Positions 54,590-63,917 of a stretch of 64,000 bases of DNA are shown piece after piece. The notes under the pieces were generated by a model. It worked only from the letters and a program-made list of their open reading frames with translations. It ran no database searches and was not told where the DNA came from. Origin of the DNA: Pseudomonas grandcourensis (GTDB lineage Bacteria > Pseudomonadota > Gammaproteobacteria > Pseudomonadales > Pseudomonadaceae); NCBI RefSeq assembly GCF_039909015.1, contig NZ_CP150919.1, positions 2,580,501 through 2,644,500 on the forward strand, read 5' to 3'. Position numbers and translations under genes: made by a program. Each line of letters opens with the position of its first letter. The first letter of the stretch is position 1.

Positions 54590-55009
54590 TCAAACCAGAT
54601 TGATCTCGACGTCGATGTTGCCGCGGGTCGCCTTGGAGTACGGGCACGTCTGATGCGCCATTTCCACCACGGAGCGTGCGATGGTCGGGTCCAGGCCCGG
54701 CAGGCTGACATTGAGACGGGCTTGAAGGAAGAAAGCGTTTTCGGATTTGCCCAGATCGATTTCGGCATCCACCGCAACGTCGCTCGGCAAGGCCACTTTC
54801 AGCGCGACGCACGCTTTGCCCATCGCCCCGATGAAACAAGCCGACCAACCCGCCGCCAGCAGTTGCTCAGGGTTGGTGCCGGCACCCGAAGAGCCGGGAG
54901 GCGAAAGCTTGATGTCCAGACGTCCATCGGTGCTGCGCGCCTGACCGTCGCGGCCGCCGGTGGTGTGGGTCTTGCCGGTGTACAGCACGGTATCGATTGC
55001 ATTGATCAT
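54590..55009 (-). CDS. Organic hydroperoxide resistance protein, second copy
   Basis: 139 aa. Same Ohr layout as the gene near 25.7 kb: GGRDGQARSTDG, GWSACFIGAMGKAC with the peroxidatic Cys, and TCPYSKATRGNIDV with the resolving Cys. An extra Cys (GKACVAL) is specific to this copy. The two are clearly paralogous but diverged, so they are not a recent duplication. The gene is close to a LysR regulator transcribed toward it; a GTATCGC-type inverted repeat lies in the 231-bp gap. The product is cytoplasmic. Confidence 0.9.
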   Translation of the reverse strand: MINAIDTVLYTGKTHTTGGRDGQARSTDGRLDIKLSPPGSSGAGTNPEQLLAAGWSACFIGAMGKACVALKVALPSDVAVDAEIDLGKSENAFFLQARLNVSLPGLDPTIARSVVEMAHQTCPYSKATRGNIDVEINLV

Positions 55010-55121
55010 GGTGTTTTTCCTGTCAGTGGGTCGCTGGAATGCTCGGAAAACCTGCGCTTTCCGATGTGCCCCACTTTTTCATTTCCATGTACTGCACATA
55101 TGTCCTGAACCTGGCAGTTGT

Positions 55122-55165
55122 GTATCGCTGTGTAAGGTGGTCGGAGGGGAATACAGTGCGATACA
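55122..55165. promoter_or_regulatory. Repeat motifs upstream of the second ohr
   Basis: TTGTGTATCGCTGTGTAAGG has GTAT at 55122 and GTAA at 55132 (10-bp period); 30 bp on, GTGCGATACAAA is the inverse of TTGTATCGC. The pair could bind an OmpR-like regulator or form a LysR-type site. Confidence 0.35.
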
Positions 55166-55240
55166 AACCGTTTGAATGCCTTCGACCGGGGAGGATGTGG
55201 CGGTCAAGCCGGGCGTTCCATACTCGGTTTTCCGGTGGCG

Positions 55241-56125
55241 TTATTGACTGCAAACCTCCCACACACAACCGCGCAGCCAGCGATGGGCCGGGTCGGCGTC
55301 CATGCGCGGGTGCCACAGCATCGAAACCGTGATCGCCGGCGTGGGGAAGGGCAGGGCAAAGCAGTGCATCCCCTGGCACAGGTTGCCGACGTGCCGCTGC
55401 GGTACGCTGGCGACCAGGTCTGAAGCCCGTGCCAATGCAATCGCCGAAGAGAAACCGGCGACGATGGTGGCGATGTCCCGCTTCAGCCCCAACTCATTCA
55501 AGGCGTCGTCCATGACGCCTTTTTCGTGGCCCCGGCGCGAGACCAGGATGTGCCGGGCGTCGGCATAACGAACAGCTGTCATCTCGCCACGAGCCAGTGG
55601 ATGGCCCTTGCGCACGACGCCCACGAACCGGTCGCGAAACAGCATCCGGGTCCGCACTTCCGGGCTGGTGGATTCGCCGATCACACCGGTTTCCAGATCC
55701 ACAGAACCGTCGCGCAGCAGGGTGCTGTCCTTGTTCAGCTTCTGCACGAAATTCAGGCGGACGCCGGGTGCCTCTTCGTTGATGCGGGCGATCAGTGGCG
55801 GGCCGAAATTCTCCACGAAGCCATCGCTGGTGCGCAGGGTGAAGGTGCGCACCAGTTGACTGAGGTCCAGTGCCTCGGCGGGGCGCAGGACGGCTTCGGC
55901 GTCCTGCACCAGCGCGCCGACCCGTTCACGCAATTCCAGCGCCCGGGGCGTGGGAACCAGCCCACGCCCGGCCCGTACCAAAAGTGGATCGCCCGTGGTT
56001 TCGCGCAACCGCGCCAGCGCCCGGCTCATGGCCGACGGGCTCAGGCGCAAACGCTTTGCCGCGCGGGCCACGCTGCCTTCTTCGAGCAACACGTTCAGGG
56101 TGATCAGCAAGTTCAGGTCGGGCAT
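55241..56125 (-). CDS. LysR-family transcriptional regulator
   Basis: 294 aa. MPDLNLLITLNVLLEEGSVARAAKRLRLSPSAMSRALARLRETTGDPLLVRAGRGLVPT is the HTH; the rest is the periplasmic-binding-protein-like inducer domain (RTFTLRTSDGFVENFGPPLI...). The start was set to the ATG immediately before the HTH. It is divergent from an MFS exporter gene across a REP-like region, so that exporter is the likely target. Confidence 0.9.
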   Translation of the reverse strand: MPDLNLLITLNVLLEEGSVARAAKRLRLSPSAMSRALARLRETTGDPLLVRAGRGLVPTPRALELRERVGALVQDAEAVLRPAEALDLSQLVRTFTLRTSDGFVENFGPPLIARINEEAPGVRLNFVQKLNKDSTLLRDGSVDLETGVIGESTSPEVRTRMLFRDRFVGVVRKGHPLARGEMTAVRYADARHILVSRRGHEKGVMDDALNELGLKRDIATIVAGFSSAIALARASDLVASVPQRHVGNLCQGMHCFALPFPTPAITVSMLWHPRMDADPAHRWLRGCVWEVCSQ

Positions 56126-56149
56126 GGAATCAATTCCTGTGGGAGCGAG

Positions 56150-56282
56150 CCCTGTGGCGAGGGGGCTTGCCCCCGTTGGGTTGCGAAGCAGCCCCAAAAT
56201 CTCTGATGCACCAAAGATCTTGTGAGTGCTACGCACTCAAACGGGGCGGTGCGGCGTTCCGACAAGCCCCCTCGCCACAGGC
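56150..56282. repeat. REP-type pair (GGCGAGGGGGCTTG class)
   Basis: CTGTGGCGAGGGGGCTTGCC on the left and CAAGCCCCCTCGCCACAGG on the right, with inner inverse GCCCCCGTT/AACGGGGCGG; same class as 27527-27662. It separates the lysR and MFS promoters. Confidence 0.8.
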
Positions 56283-56403
56283 TCCCACACTGGTTTGTGG
56301 ATTAGATGGCGTTGTATGCACGTATAAAGTGCAAATGCTGCGTCTTCCGCCATGTTATGGCCAGGCTTAGTCTCGGGACAACTATTTGCGGAGTCGCGAG
56401 AAA

Positions 56404-57804
56404 ATGAAGTCCATATCGATTCGGGGCGCCTTGGCCAGCCTGTCGTTATCCATGCTGCTGTCGTCCCTGGGCACCAGCATTGCCAACGTGGGTTTACCGA
56501 CACTGGCCGAGGCGTTTTCAGCGTCGTTCCAGGCCGTGCAGTGGGTGGTGCTCGCCTATTTGCTGAGCATCACGGCGCTGATCGTCAGCGTCGGCCGGCT
56601 CGGCGACCTCATGGGGCGGCGGCGATTGCTGCTGATCGGCATTGCGCTGTTCACCGTTGCCTCGCTCCTGTGTGCCCTGGCGCCGAATCTGTGGCTGCTG
56701 GTTGCCGCCCGTGCCTTACAGGGCGTCGGCGCGGCGACCATGATGGCACTGACCATGGCGCTGGTGAGCGGGGCGGTGCCCAAGGAAAAAATGGGCAGCG
56801 CGATGGGCGTGCTCGGCACGATGTCGGCGATTGGCACTTCGCTGGGGCCGACGCTTGGCGGCGTGTTGATCGCCCAGGTGGGCTGGCAGGGGATTTTTCT
56901 GCTGAACCTACCCTTGGGTGTTTTGGCGATCGGACTGGCCTGGCGTTTTTTGCCGGTGGATCGCCACGAGATGACCTCCACTCGACCCGATTTCGACGCG
57001 CTTGGCACCCTGGTCTTGGTCCTGACCCTGTTGGCTTACGCACTGGCAATGACCCTTGGACGCGGCAGCTTCGGCCCGCTCAATACGGCGCTGCTGCTGG
57101 TCGCGATAATCGGCTTGATGGTGTTCGTATTCGTCGAGCAAACCGCCGCGTCGCCGCTGGTCAAACTGGCGATGTTGCGCAATCCGCTGCTCAGCGCGGG
57201 GTTCGCCATGAGTAGCCTGGTGACCACGGTGGTCATGGCCACCCTGGTGGTCGGGCCGTTCTATCTGTCGGCTGCGCTGGGTTTGAGCGCGGTGAGTGTC
57301 GGGCTGGTGATGTCGGCCGGACCGCTGGTCGCGGCATTTGCCGGCGTACCCGCCGGGCGGCTGGTCGACCGATGGGGTGCACAACGTTCGAGCACGGTCG
57401 GGCTGATTGCCATGTTGACCGGCACTTGCATCCTTCCCGTCGTGCCGATGAGCGTCGGCGTACTCGGCTACCTCGTTCCGCTGGTGGTCCTCACAGCCGG
57501 ATATGCGCTGTTCCAGGCGGCGAACAATACCGCCGTGATGGCAGATATTGAGTCGCAGCAGCGTGGTGTGGTTTCCGGATTGCTCGGCCTGTCTCGCAAC
57601 CTGGGGCTGATCACCGGCGCCTCGGTCATGGGCGCTGTGTTCGCCTTCGGCACGGCCAGTGACGATATTTTGCAGGCGCAACCTGAGGCCATCGCGCAGG
57701 GGATGCGATTGACGTTTGCGGTTGCTGCGGGGCTGATTCTCCTGGCTCTGGTGCTGGGAACCGTCAGCAAAATCGTTTCACGTCGCTTGATTGCGCCGTG
57801 CTGA
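56404..57804 (+). CDS. MFS drug/metabolite exporter (DHA2-type)
   Basis: 466 aa with about 14 membrane helices. MFS motif [17 protein letters not shown] after helix 2, motif C-like [12 protein letters not shown] on helix 5, typical of proton-driven exporters of the EmrB/QacA group. It starts at an ATG 12 bases behind GGAG. It probably answers to the divergent LysR. It ends 157 bp before the fusion gene, with a separate promoter in between, so it is not part of that operon. Confidence 0.9.
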   Translation: MKSISIRGALASLSLSMLLSSLGTSIANVGLPTLAEAFSASFQAVQWVVLAYLLSITALIVSVGRLGDLMGRRRLLLIGIALFTVASLLCALAPNLWLLVAARALQGVGAATMMALTMALVSGAVPKEKMGSAMGVLGTMSAIGTSLGPTLGGVLIAQVGWQGIFLLNLPLGVLAIGLAWRFLPVDRHEMTSTRPDFDALGTLVLVLTLLAYALAMTLGRGSFGPLNTALLLVAIIGLMVFVFVEQTAASPLVKLAMLRNPLLSAGFAMSSLVTTVVMATLVVGPFYLSAALGLSAVSVGLVMSAGPLVAAFAGVPAGRLVDRWGAQRSSTVGLIAMLTGTCILPVVPMSVGVLGYLVPLVVLTAGYALFQAANNTAVMADIESQQRGVVSGLLGLSRNLGLITGASVMGAVFAFGTASDDILQAQPEAIAQGMRLTFAVAAGLILLALVLGTVSKIVSRRLIAPC

Positions 57805-57869
57805 AAAACGGCGCGACTGTCGTGAAAACGACCTGTTTGCGCTGAACGCGAAGCCTCGCGAGTTTTCTG

Positions 57870-57898
57870 TTGAACGAGTGTTCAGTCTGGACTATGTT
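57870..57898 (+). promoter_or_regulatory. Promoter with overlapping TetR-type operator for the aminotransferase-ABC operon
   Basis: TTGAAC (57870-57875) and TATGTT (57893-57898) are 17 bp apart, a good sigma-70 pair 64 bp ahead of the ATG. The -35 is the left arm of TTGAAC-GAGT-GTTCAG, almost identical to the perfect repeat TTGAAC-GTCT-GTTCAA in front of the TetR gene at 63918. A repressor bound here would block the -35. Confidence 0.6.
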
Positions 57899-57961
57899 GG
57901 GGGCCACCTTCCCCCGGCTGGTTGCGGGCTTGCGTTTCTTCAATTCGAACGAGGCACTGGC

Positions 57962-59965
57962 ATGCGGTTTTCACCCTTTGTAGAGCGGATCAGTGGCCAA
58001 GGCGTTGCCGCCTGGGATATTCACTACGCGGCCAGCGCGGCACAGCGCAAAGGCGAGGACGTGATCATCCTCAGCGTCGGCGACCCGGATTTCCCCACCC
58101 CCGATTTCATTACCGATGCCGCCATCCACGCCCTGCGCGAAGGGGACACCCACTACACCGAGATCGCCGGCCGCCAGGCTTTGCGCGAGGCCATTGCCGG
58201 TCGTTACAGTCAACTGATCGACCGTGAACTGCAGGCGTCCAACGTCATTCTCACGGCCGGTGCGCAGAACGCCTTGTTCGCCACCTCGATGTGCCTGCTC
58301 GGTGCCGGCGACGAGGTGATTTCCTTCGATCCGATGTACGTCACCTACGAAGCGACGCTCAAGGCGTCCGGCGCCACGCTGGTGCGGGTGCCCTGCGCGG
58401 CGGACTCGGGTTTCCGCCTCGATGCCGCCGTGTTGGCCAAGGCCATCACCCCGCGCACCCGGGCGATTTTCTTCTCCAACCCGAACAACCCCACCGGCGT
58501 GGTGCTGGGTCGCGAAGAGCTGCAAGCCATCGCCGACCTCGCCATCGCCCATGACCTGTGGGTGGTGGTGGACGAGGTCTACGAGAGCCTCGCCTACGAG
58601 CGTGAACACCTGAGCCTGGCGGCGTTGCCGGGCATGGCCGAGCGCTGCGTGGTGATCGGCAGCCTGTCCAAATCCCATGCCATGACCGGTTGGCGCATCG
58701 GCTGGGTCGTGGCCAATGAAGCCCTGGTCAATCATGTCGAAACCCTGGTGCTGAGCATGCTGTACGGCTTGCCCGGGTTTGTCATGGAAGCGGCGCTCAA
58801 GGCCGTGCAGTCCCATGACGAAGTCACCCACGGCATGCGCGAGATCTATCGTCGGCGCCGCGATCTGGTGGTGTCCGGCCTGGCGGATTGCCCGGGCATC
58901 AGCGTGCTCAACCCCGATGCCGGCATGTTCGTGCTGGTGGACGTGCGCGGCACCGGCCTGACCTCGCTGGAGTTCGCCTGGCGCCTGCTGCGCGAAGCCG
59001 GTGTCTCGGTGCTGGATGCGGCGGCATTCGGTGAACCGGCCCAGGGGTTTGTACGACTGTCGTTCACCCTGAGCGACGAGCGTCTGGCCCAGGCCTGCCA
59101 GCGCATTCGCGGTTTTGTCCAGGTACTCAATGGTGAAGCGCCGAGGCCGGTGATCGGCACGGTGACCAGCACCGCGGCCGTCGAACCGGTTGCGGCCAAG
59201 ACCATGATCGAGGTCGATGGCCTGCACAAACGCTTCGGCAATATCGAAGTGCTCAAGGGCGTATCCCTGACCGCCCGCGAGGGCGAAGTGATCTCCCTGA
59301 TCGGTGCCAGCGGCTCGGGCAAAAGTACCTTGCTGCGCTGCATCAACATGCTCGAAGTGCCGGACCAGGGACGCATCCTGGTCGATGGCGAAAGCATTCA
59401 CCTCAACCAGAATCGTCCCGGCGCACCGCTGGTGTCGGACGCCAAACAGCTTGTGCGCATCCGTTCCAGCCTGGGCATGGTGTTCCAGAACTTCAACCTC
59501 TGGCCCCATCGCACGGTGCTGGAAAACCTCATCGAAGCGCCGACCCAGGTCCTGCGTGAAAGCCGTGCGGAGGCCACTGAACGGGCCGAAGCCCTGCTCG
59601 AACGTGTAGGCCTTGCGGCCAAGCGCAACGAGTACCCGGCGTTTCTCTCCGGGGGACAGCAACAACGGGTGGCCATCGCCCGGGCCCTGGCCATGCGGCC
59701 CAAGGTCATGCTGTTCGATGAACCCACCTCGGCACTCGACCCGGAACTGGTCGGGGAAGTGCTGCGGGTGATCCGCTCCCTCGCCGAAGAAGGCCGGACC
59801 ATGATCCTGGTGACTCATGAAATGGCCTTCGCACGCGATGTCTCTTCCAAAGTCGCCTTCCTGCATCAAGGGCTGATCGAGGAAACCGGTTCGCCGGACG
59901 AAGTGTTCGTACACCCACGCAGCGAGCGTTGCCGACAATTCGTCAACGCTCATCAGACTCGCTAA
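57962..59965 (+). CDS. Aminotransferase-ABC ATPase fusion protein
   Basis: 667 aa in one uninterrupted frame. Residues 1-390 are a complete class I/II PLP aminotransferase: [21 protein letters not shown], and the PLP lysine Lys237 in [15 protein letters not shown], with the substrate Arg in GFVRLSF. Residues 391-414 are a Pro/Ala/Thr-rich linker ([15 protein letters not shown]). Residues 415-667 are a polar-amino-acid-type ABC ATPase: Walker A 448-456 (GASGSGKST), signature LSGGQQQR 562-569, Walker B Asp586-Glu587, switch His in [10 protein letters not shown]. An internal ATG at the join lacks a ribosome site. The genes behind supply binding protein and two permeases, so the ATPase half has its partners. 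The substrate is unknown. Confidence 0.92.
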   Translation: MRFSPFVERISGQGVAAWDIHYAASAAQRKGEDVIILSVGDPDFPTPDFITDAAIHALREGDTHYTEIAGRQALREAIAGRYSQLIDRELQASNVILTAGAQNALFATSMCLLGAGDEVISFDPMYVTYEATLKASGATLVRVPCAADSGFRLDAAVLAKAITPRTRAIFFSNPNNPTGVVLGREELQAIADLAIAHDLWVVVDEVYESLAYEREHLSLAALPGMAERCVVIGSLSKSHAMTGWRIGWVVANEALVNHVETLVLSMLYGLPGFVMEAALKAVQSHDEVTHGMREIYRRRRDLVVSGLADCPGISVLNPDAGMFVLVDVRGTGLTSLEFAWRLLREAGVSVLDAAAFGEPAQGFVRLSFTLSDERLAQACQRIRGFVQVLNGEAPRPVIGTVTSTAAVEPVAAKTMIEVDGLHKRFGNIEVLKGVSLTAREGEVISLIGASGSGKSTLLRCINMLEVPDQGRILVDGESIHLNQNRPGAPLVSDAKQLVRIRSSLGMVFQNFNLWPHRTVLENLIEAPTQVLRESRAEATERAEALLERVGLAAKRNEYPAFLSGGQQQRVAIARALAMRPKVMLFDEPTSALDPELVGEVLRVIRSLAEEGRTMILVTHEMAFARDVSSKVAFLHQGLIEETGSPDEVFVHPRSERCRQFVNAHQTR

Positions 59966-59992
59966 CTCATCATAAAAAGACGGGAAAACAAC

Positions 59993-60775
59993 ATGGGAAA
60001 TCGACGTTTTGCAAACTGGTTGACCGGTGCGGCCTGCGTAATGCTGGCCGGCATGAGTGCCGCCCAAGCGCAACCGATCCGCTTCGCGGTGGCAGCGGAA
60101 CCCTATCCGCCGTACACCGAAAAGCAGGCCAATGGTGAGTGGAAGGGCTTCGAAGTCGACCTGATCCACAAACTGTGCAGCGAAATGAAAGCCGATTGCG
60201 AGATCAAGGAAGTGGCGTGGGACGGCATTATTCCGTCGCTGTTGGCGAAGAAGATCGACGTGATCTTTTCCTCGATGTCGGTGACCGAAGAGCGGGAAAA
60301 ACAGATCGCCTTCAGCAAGGCTTACTACGACTCGGCGATTGCCGTCGTCGGCCCGAAAGAGGCGTCGGTGAAGAAGTACCCGGATGACCTCAAGGGCAAG
60401 ATCATCGGCGTGCAGAACTCGACCGTGAGCGCCAGCTACCTGAAGACCTACTACGAAAAAATCGCCGACGTTAAGTACTACGACACCCAGGACTCGGCCA
60501 ACGCTGACCTGATTGCCGGGCGCATCGACCTGATGATGGCCGACGGCACCGCCATGGCCGCGTTCATCAAGACCCCGGACGCCAAGGACCTGGCCTACCT
60601 CGGCACCGTGCCTTATGACCCGATCTTCGGCAAAGGCGTGGGGGCCGGTATGCGCAAGGACGACACCGAACTCAAGGCCAAACTGGACAAGGCCATCCAG
60701 GAATTGCTGGCGAGCAAAGACTACGACGAACTGTCCCAGAGCTACTTCGGCACCAGCGTGAAGCCTGCGTTCTGA
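59993..60775 (+). CDS. ABC transporter substrate-binding protein (polar amino acid family)
   Basis: 260 aa, family 3 solute-binding protein. Signal peptide ending AQAQ (about residue 27). The ligand fold shows FAVAAEPYPPYTEKQANGEWKGFEVDLIHKLCSEMKADCEI, the hinge WDGIIPSLLAKKIDVIFSSMSVTEEREKQIAFSKAYYDSA with the Arg and Asp expected to hold an amino-acid carboxylate and amino group, and LKGKIIGVQNSTVSASYL. It starts 27 bp after the fusion gene. It captures the substrate in the periplasm for the two permeases downstream. Confidence 0.93.
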   Translation: MGNRRFANWLTGAACVMLAGMSAAQAQPIRFAVAAEPYPPYTEKQANGEWKGFEVDLIHKLCSEMKADCEIKEVAWDGIIPSLLAKKIDVIFSSMSVTEEREKQIAFSKAYYDSAIAVVGPKEASVKKYPDDLKGKIIGVQNSTVSASYLKTYYEKIADVKYYDTQDSANADLIAGRIDLMMADGTAMAAFIKTPDAKDLAYLGTVPYDPIFGKGVGAGMRKDDTELKAKLDKAIQELLASKDYDELSQSYFGTSVKPAF

Positions 60776-60815
60776 CTGAAAGGGCGAAGCGCAAGTCCTG
60801 AGGAAAAGCAGATCC

Positions 60816-60909
60816 CTGTGGGAGCGAGCTTGCTCGCGATAGCGGTGGTTCAGTCAGCATTGATATTGACTGGCATGGCCTCATCGCGAGCAAGCTCGCT
60901 CCCACAGGA
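60816..60909. repeat. REP pair inside the transport operon
   Basis: Full cores at both sides (CTGTGGGAGCGAGCTTGCTCGCGATAGC ... GCGAGCAAGCTCGCTCCCACAGG) between the binding-protein gene and the first permease gene. Such hairpins often stabilise the upstream mRNA, favouring the binding protein over the permeases. Confidence 0.9.
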
Positions 60910-60947
60910 TCCGGCGGTGTGTTCACGACCGCATACTGGAGACTGAA

Positions 60948-61661
60948 ATGCCGGCAATGTTCGATCTGATCAATTTCACCGAGCAGGGATGGGGCAGTGC
61001 GCTGTTGAAGGGGCTCTGGATGACCCTGCAGATTTCCGCCGGGGCCTTTGTGCTCGGGCTGGCCATCGGGTTGGTGGTGGCGTGCCTCAAGCTGGGCGCG
61101 CCGAAGCCGATTGCAGCGCTGATGCGCGGCTACACCACCTTGTTCCGGGCGGTGCCGGAATTGCTGCTGATTCTGTTGCTGTACTACGTCGGCTCCATGC
61201 TCCTCAATTCGCTGATGACCGAACTCGGCTACGGTGTAGTCAATGTCAGCGGACCGCTGGCGGCCATCGTGGTGCTGGGGCTGGTGCAGGGTGCCTACGC
61301 CTCGGAGATTTTCCGCGCGGCGATCCAGGCGATTCCCTTCGGCCAGATCGAAGCGGCCAAGGCGTTCGGCCTGAGCGGTTTCGGGCTGTTCCGCCGGGTC
61401 ACGCTGCCGATCATGGCGCCTTACGCCATGGCCGGGATGGCCAACCTTTGGATCAACCTGATCAAGGACAGTGCGCTGATCAGCGTGGTCGGCACCAACG
61501 AGTTGCTGTACACCGCCAAGCAAGGCGCGGGATCGACGCGCCACTATCTGTTGTTCTACCTCACGGCTGCCGCGTTGTATTACGCAGTGACCTTGGCGTC
61601 GAACTATCTTTCGGGACGGTTGGAGCGACGCATTCGTCGCTGGATGCCTCTTGTTGACTGA
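60948..61661 (+). CDS. Amino acid ABC transporter permease
   Basis: 237 aa, five to six membrane helices, HisM/HisQ type. The EAA loop is EAAKAFGLSGFGLFRRVTLPIMAPYA, which contacts the ATPase. N-terminal GSALLKGLWMTLQISAGAFVLGLAIGL is the family start. With the second permease it forms the heterodimeric channel; the ATPase comes as the C-terminal part of the fusion protein. Start ATG preceded by GGAG. Confidence 0.92.
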   Translation: MPAMFDLINFTEQGWGSALLKGLWMTLQISAGAFVLGLAIGLVVACLKLGAPKPIAALMRGYTTLFRAVPELLLILLLYYVGSMLLNSLMTELGYGVVNVSGPLAAIVVLGLVQGAYASEIFRAAIQAIPFGQIEAAKAFGLSGFGLFRRVTLPIMAPYAMAGMANLWINLIKDSALISVVGTNELLYTAKQGAGSTRHYLLFYLTAAALYYAVTLASNYLSGRLERRIRRWMPLVD

Positions 61662-61679
61662 ACCGGCAGAGTGAATGAA

Positions 61680-62378
61680 ATGATTCCAGCGTGGATAGTT
61701 GAATACGCGGCACTGTTGGGCCGGGGGCTGCAAACCACCCTCGTTATTCTGTTGGTATCGAGTGTGTTCGGTTATCTGCTGGCGGTACTGGTGGCGCTGG
61801 CGCGGATCTCGAAAAACAAGGTGATTGCCAAGGTCAGCCTGTTCTACACCAGCGTCACGCGCGGTACGCCGTTGCTGATCCAGATCTACATCTACTACTA
61901 CGGATTGGGCAGCCTGTTTGCCCAGTTCCCGCTGATTCGTGGCAGTTTCCTCTGGCCGTATCTGCGCGACGGCTACTGGTACATCGTGTTCGCCCTGGTG
62001 GTGTCGATGGGGGCCTATGTTGGCGAAGTGATTCGTGGTGGCCTGCTGGCGGTGCCCAAGGGTGAGATGGAAGCCGCGTCAGCGTTTGGCATGACCGCGC
62101 GCCAGTCGTTGTTGCGGGTGCGCTTGCCCCGAGCCTTGCGCCTGCTGTTGCCGACGCTTGCGGGGGAAACCGTGATGCTGCTCAAGTCCACGGCGCTGGC
62201 CTCGACCATTGCCGTGATCGATCTGCTCGGCGCCGCCAACGTGGTCCGCGCGCAGACCCTGCAGGTGTACGAACCCTTGTTGCTGGTGGCCGGGGTGTAT
62301 GTCTGCCTGACGTTCCTGATCGAGGCGTTGTTTGCCTTTGCCGAACGGCGCGGGACGCCCGTGCGCAGGTCGGCCTGA
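61680..62378 (+). CDS. Amino acid ABC transporter permease
   Basis: 232 aa from the ATG with AGAG 8 bases upstream (GTG at 61671 would add three residues). HisM-type: LGRGLQTTLVILLVSSVFGYLLAVLVALARIS, SVTRGTPLLIQIYIYYYGLG, and EAA loop EAASAFGMTARQSLLRVRLPRALRLLLPTLAGETVMLLKSTALAS. Its stop shares bases with the ATG of the EamA exporter gene (TGATG), so import and export genes are translationally coupled. Confidence 0.92.
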   Translation: MIPAWIVEYAALLGRGLQTTLVILLVSSVFGYLLAVLVALARISKNKVIAKVSLFYTSVTRGTPLLIQIYIYYYGLGSLFAQFPLIRGSFLWPYLRDGYWYIVFALVVSMGAYVGEVIRGGLLAVPKGEMEAASAFGMTARQSLLRVRLPRALRLLLPTLAGETVMLLKSTALASTIAVIDLLGAANVVRAQTLQVYEPLLLVAGVYVCLTFLIEALFAFAERRGTPVRRSA

Positions 62379-63382
62379 TGAGTTCGCCACGGGTTGACCG
62401 CTCGCTGCAGGGCATTGGCCTGTGCACGTTGGGTTACGCATTCCTGTCGTTGCAGGATGCGGTCATCAAGTGGCTGGTGGCTGACTATTCGGTGGTCACC
62501 ATTCTGTTCTGGCGCGCCGCTGTGGTGGTCGTGGCAGTGTTGCTGGCGGGGCGCCTGCGCCTGATCCAGCGGGCCTGGCGCTCGCCGAGCCGGCGCCTGC
62601 TGGTGGTGCGCGGTTTGCTGTCGATTGTCGCCTGGGTGCTGTACTACACGGCGGCCCGCGACCTGACCCTGGCCGAGATGACCACCCTGTATTTTTCTGC
62701 GCCGATCATGGTCACGGTGCTGGCGGCGGTGATTCTCAAGGAGCGCGCCAGCGGCTGGCAGTGGTTCAGCCTGATCATCGGTTTTGTCGGGGTGGTCATC
62801 GCCTGTCGCCCCGACAACATGACCGATCCGTTGCCGATCGTCCTGACCCTGTTGGCGGCGATGTGCTGGGCGTTCACCTACATCCAGCTGCGCCAGGTGG
62901 ATGAGCAGACCTCCGTGCTGGAGCAGATGCTGATCACCAACGTGGTGTTCGTGATTTGCATGGCGGTCGCCCTGCCGTGGACCCACACGCCATCACCGAC
63001 GCCCGCCTGGCTGGGCATGCTCGGCGCCGGCCTGGTGGGCGGCATCGGCCAGTTCCTGTTGTTCGCCAGTTTCCGCCGCGCCACCGCGACCTTGCTCGCG
63101 CCGTTCGAATACACCGGGCTGATCTGGGCGTTTGCGCTGTCGAGCCTGGTCTGGGGCACGCTGATGGACATGTCACTGATGGTCGGCGCCGGGCTGATCG
63201 CGGTCAGCGGCACCCTGGCGATGATCTTCGGCCGACACCCGTCACAAGACGTCGTCGGTGCTGAATGCTCCGTGACGCAGCCCCTTTATCCAGCAGCGGC
63301 AGATATGCAGTCCGTTGGCGGCGCTGAAGGTCTCGGGGTTCAGGCACCACTCGAGCCAGAGACCGTCGAGCATCGCCGATAA
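62378..63382 (+). CDS. EamA/DMT-superfamily transporter
   Basis: 334 aa, ten membrane helices in two EamA repeats (QGIGLCTLGYAFLSLQDAVIKWLV... and VLTLLAAMCWAFTYIQLRQVDEQ...), ending about residue 288 at LAMIFGRHP. These proteins usually export amino acids or metabolites. The last about 45 residues (SQDVVGAECSVTQ...ETVEHRR) are hydrophilic and lie antisense to the end of the convergent TetR gene. Translation is coupled to the permease. Export of the transamination product is a reasonable guess only. Confidence 0.88.
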   Translation: MSSPRVDRSLQGIGLCTLGYAFLSLQDAVIKWLVADYSVVTILFWRAAVVVVAVLLAGRLRLIQRAWRSPSRRLLVVRGLLSIVAWVLYYTAARDLTLAEMTTLYFSAPIMVTVLAAVILKERASGWQWFSLIIGFVGVVIACRPDNMTDPLPIVLTLLAAMCWAFTYIQLRQVDEQTSVLEQMLITNVVFVICMAVALPWTHTPSPTPAWLGMLGAGLVGGIGQFLLFASFRRATATLLAPFEYTGLIWAFALSSLVWGTLMDMSLMVGAGLIAVSGTLAMIFGRHPSQDVVGAECSVTQPLYPAAADMQSVGGAEGLGVQAPLEPETVEHRR

Positions 63383-63877
63383 GCCGATGGCGGCCAGGCG
63401 CGTGTCGTGAATCACGAAGCCTTCGCTGGCGGCCAGCCCGTCGAGCAACTGGCGGATCAGATCGAGGTAGGCGCGGTAGCTTTTTTCGTGGGACTGGCTG
63501 ACGTGTTCGGAGTGACGGATCAGGCTCCAGAACACTACCCACACGCCGAGCAGTTTCGGGTCCATGACCCTGGGCGAGAACGAGCCTTCGAGGAAGGCAT
63601 CGATCTTTTGCGCGGGTGTCTGGGCCTGTTCGATTTCCTGGAGCAGGGCGGTGGTCAGTTCGCTCGCGAGCCGCTGGTAGGTGTCGGCGATCAGTGCCTC
63701 GATGCTGCCGAAGTGATGGTTGAGCAACCCCACGGACACCCCGGCCTCGGTGGCAATGCGTCGCACGGAAATCCCGGCGTGACCGTCGCGGCCCAGGCAG
63801 CGCAGGGTGGCGGCCACCAGCATTTCGCGACGGTCCTCGGGTTCGGTGCGGCGGTTTTTCGGGGCATCGGTTGTCAC
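63242..63877 (-). CDS. TetR-family repressor (BetI-like)
   Basis: 211 aa. HTH at residues 15-62 (RREMLVAATLRCLGRDGHAGISVRRIATEAGVSVGLLNHHFGSIEALIADTY), which is BetI-like, with a C-terminal helical TetR_C_6-type domain (LLGVWVVFWSLIRHSEHVSQSHEKSYRAYLDLIRQLL). It is convergent with the EamA gene, overlapping it by 141 bases. A perfect inverted repeat 41 bp upstream is probably its operator, and the same motif occurs at the promoter of the fusion operon, so it is the best candidate for that operon's regulator. Confidence 0.9.
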   Translation of the reverse strand: MTTDAPKNRRTEPEDRREMLVAATLRCLGRDGHAGISVRRIATEAGVSVGLLNHHFGSIEALIADTYQRLASELTTALLQEIEQAQTPAQKIDAFLEGSFSPRVMDPKLLGVWVVFWSLIRHSEHVSQSHEKSYRAYLDLIRQLLDGLAASEGFVIHDTRLAAIGLSAMLDGLWLEWCLNPETFSAANGLHICRCWIKGLRHGAFSTDDVL

Positions 63878-63917
63878 AAGGCTGTCCTTGGGTGAGGTTC
63901 CACGATGCCGAGCTTAG

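Noticed and set aside
57971..60169. Open frame of about 732 codons opposite the aminotransferase-ABC fusion gene
   Set aside because: Antisense artefact of GC codon bias; the plus-strand product has all catalytic motifs.
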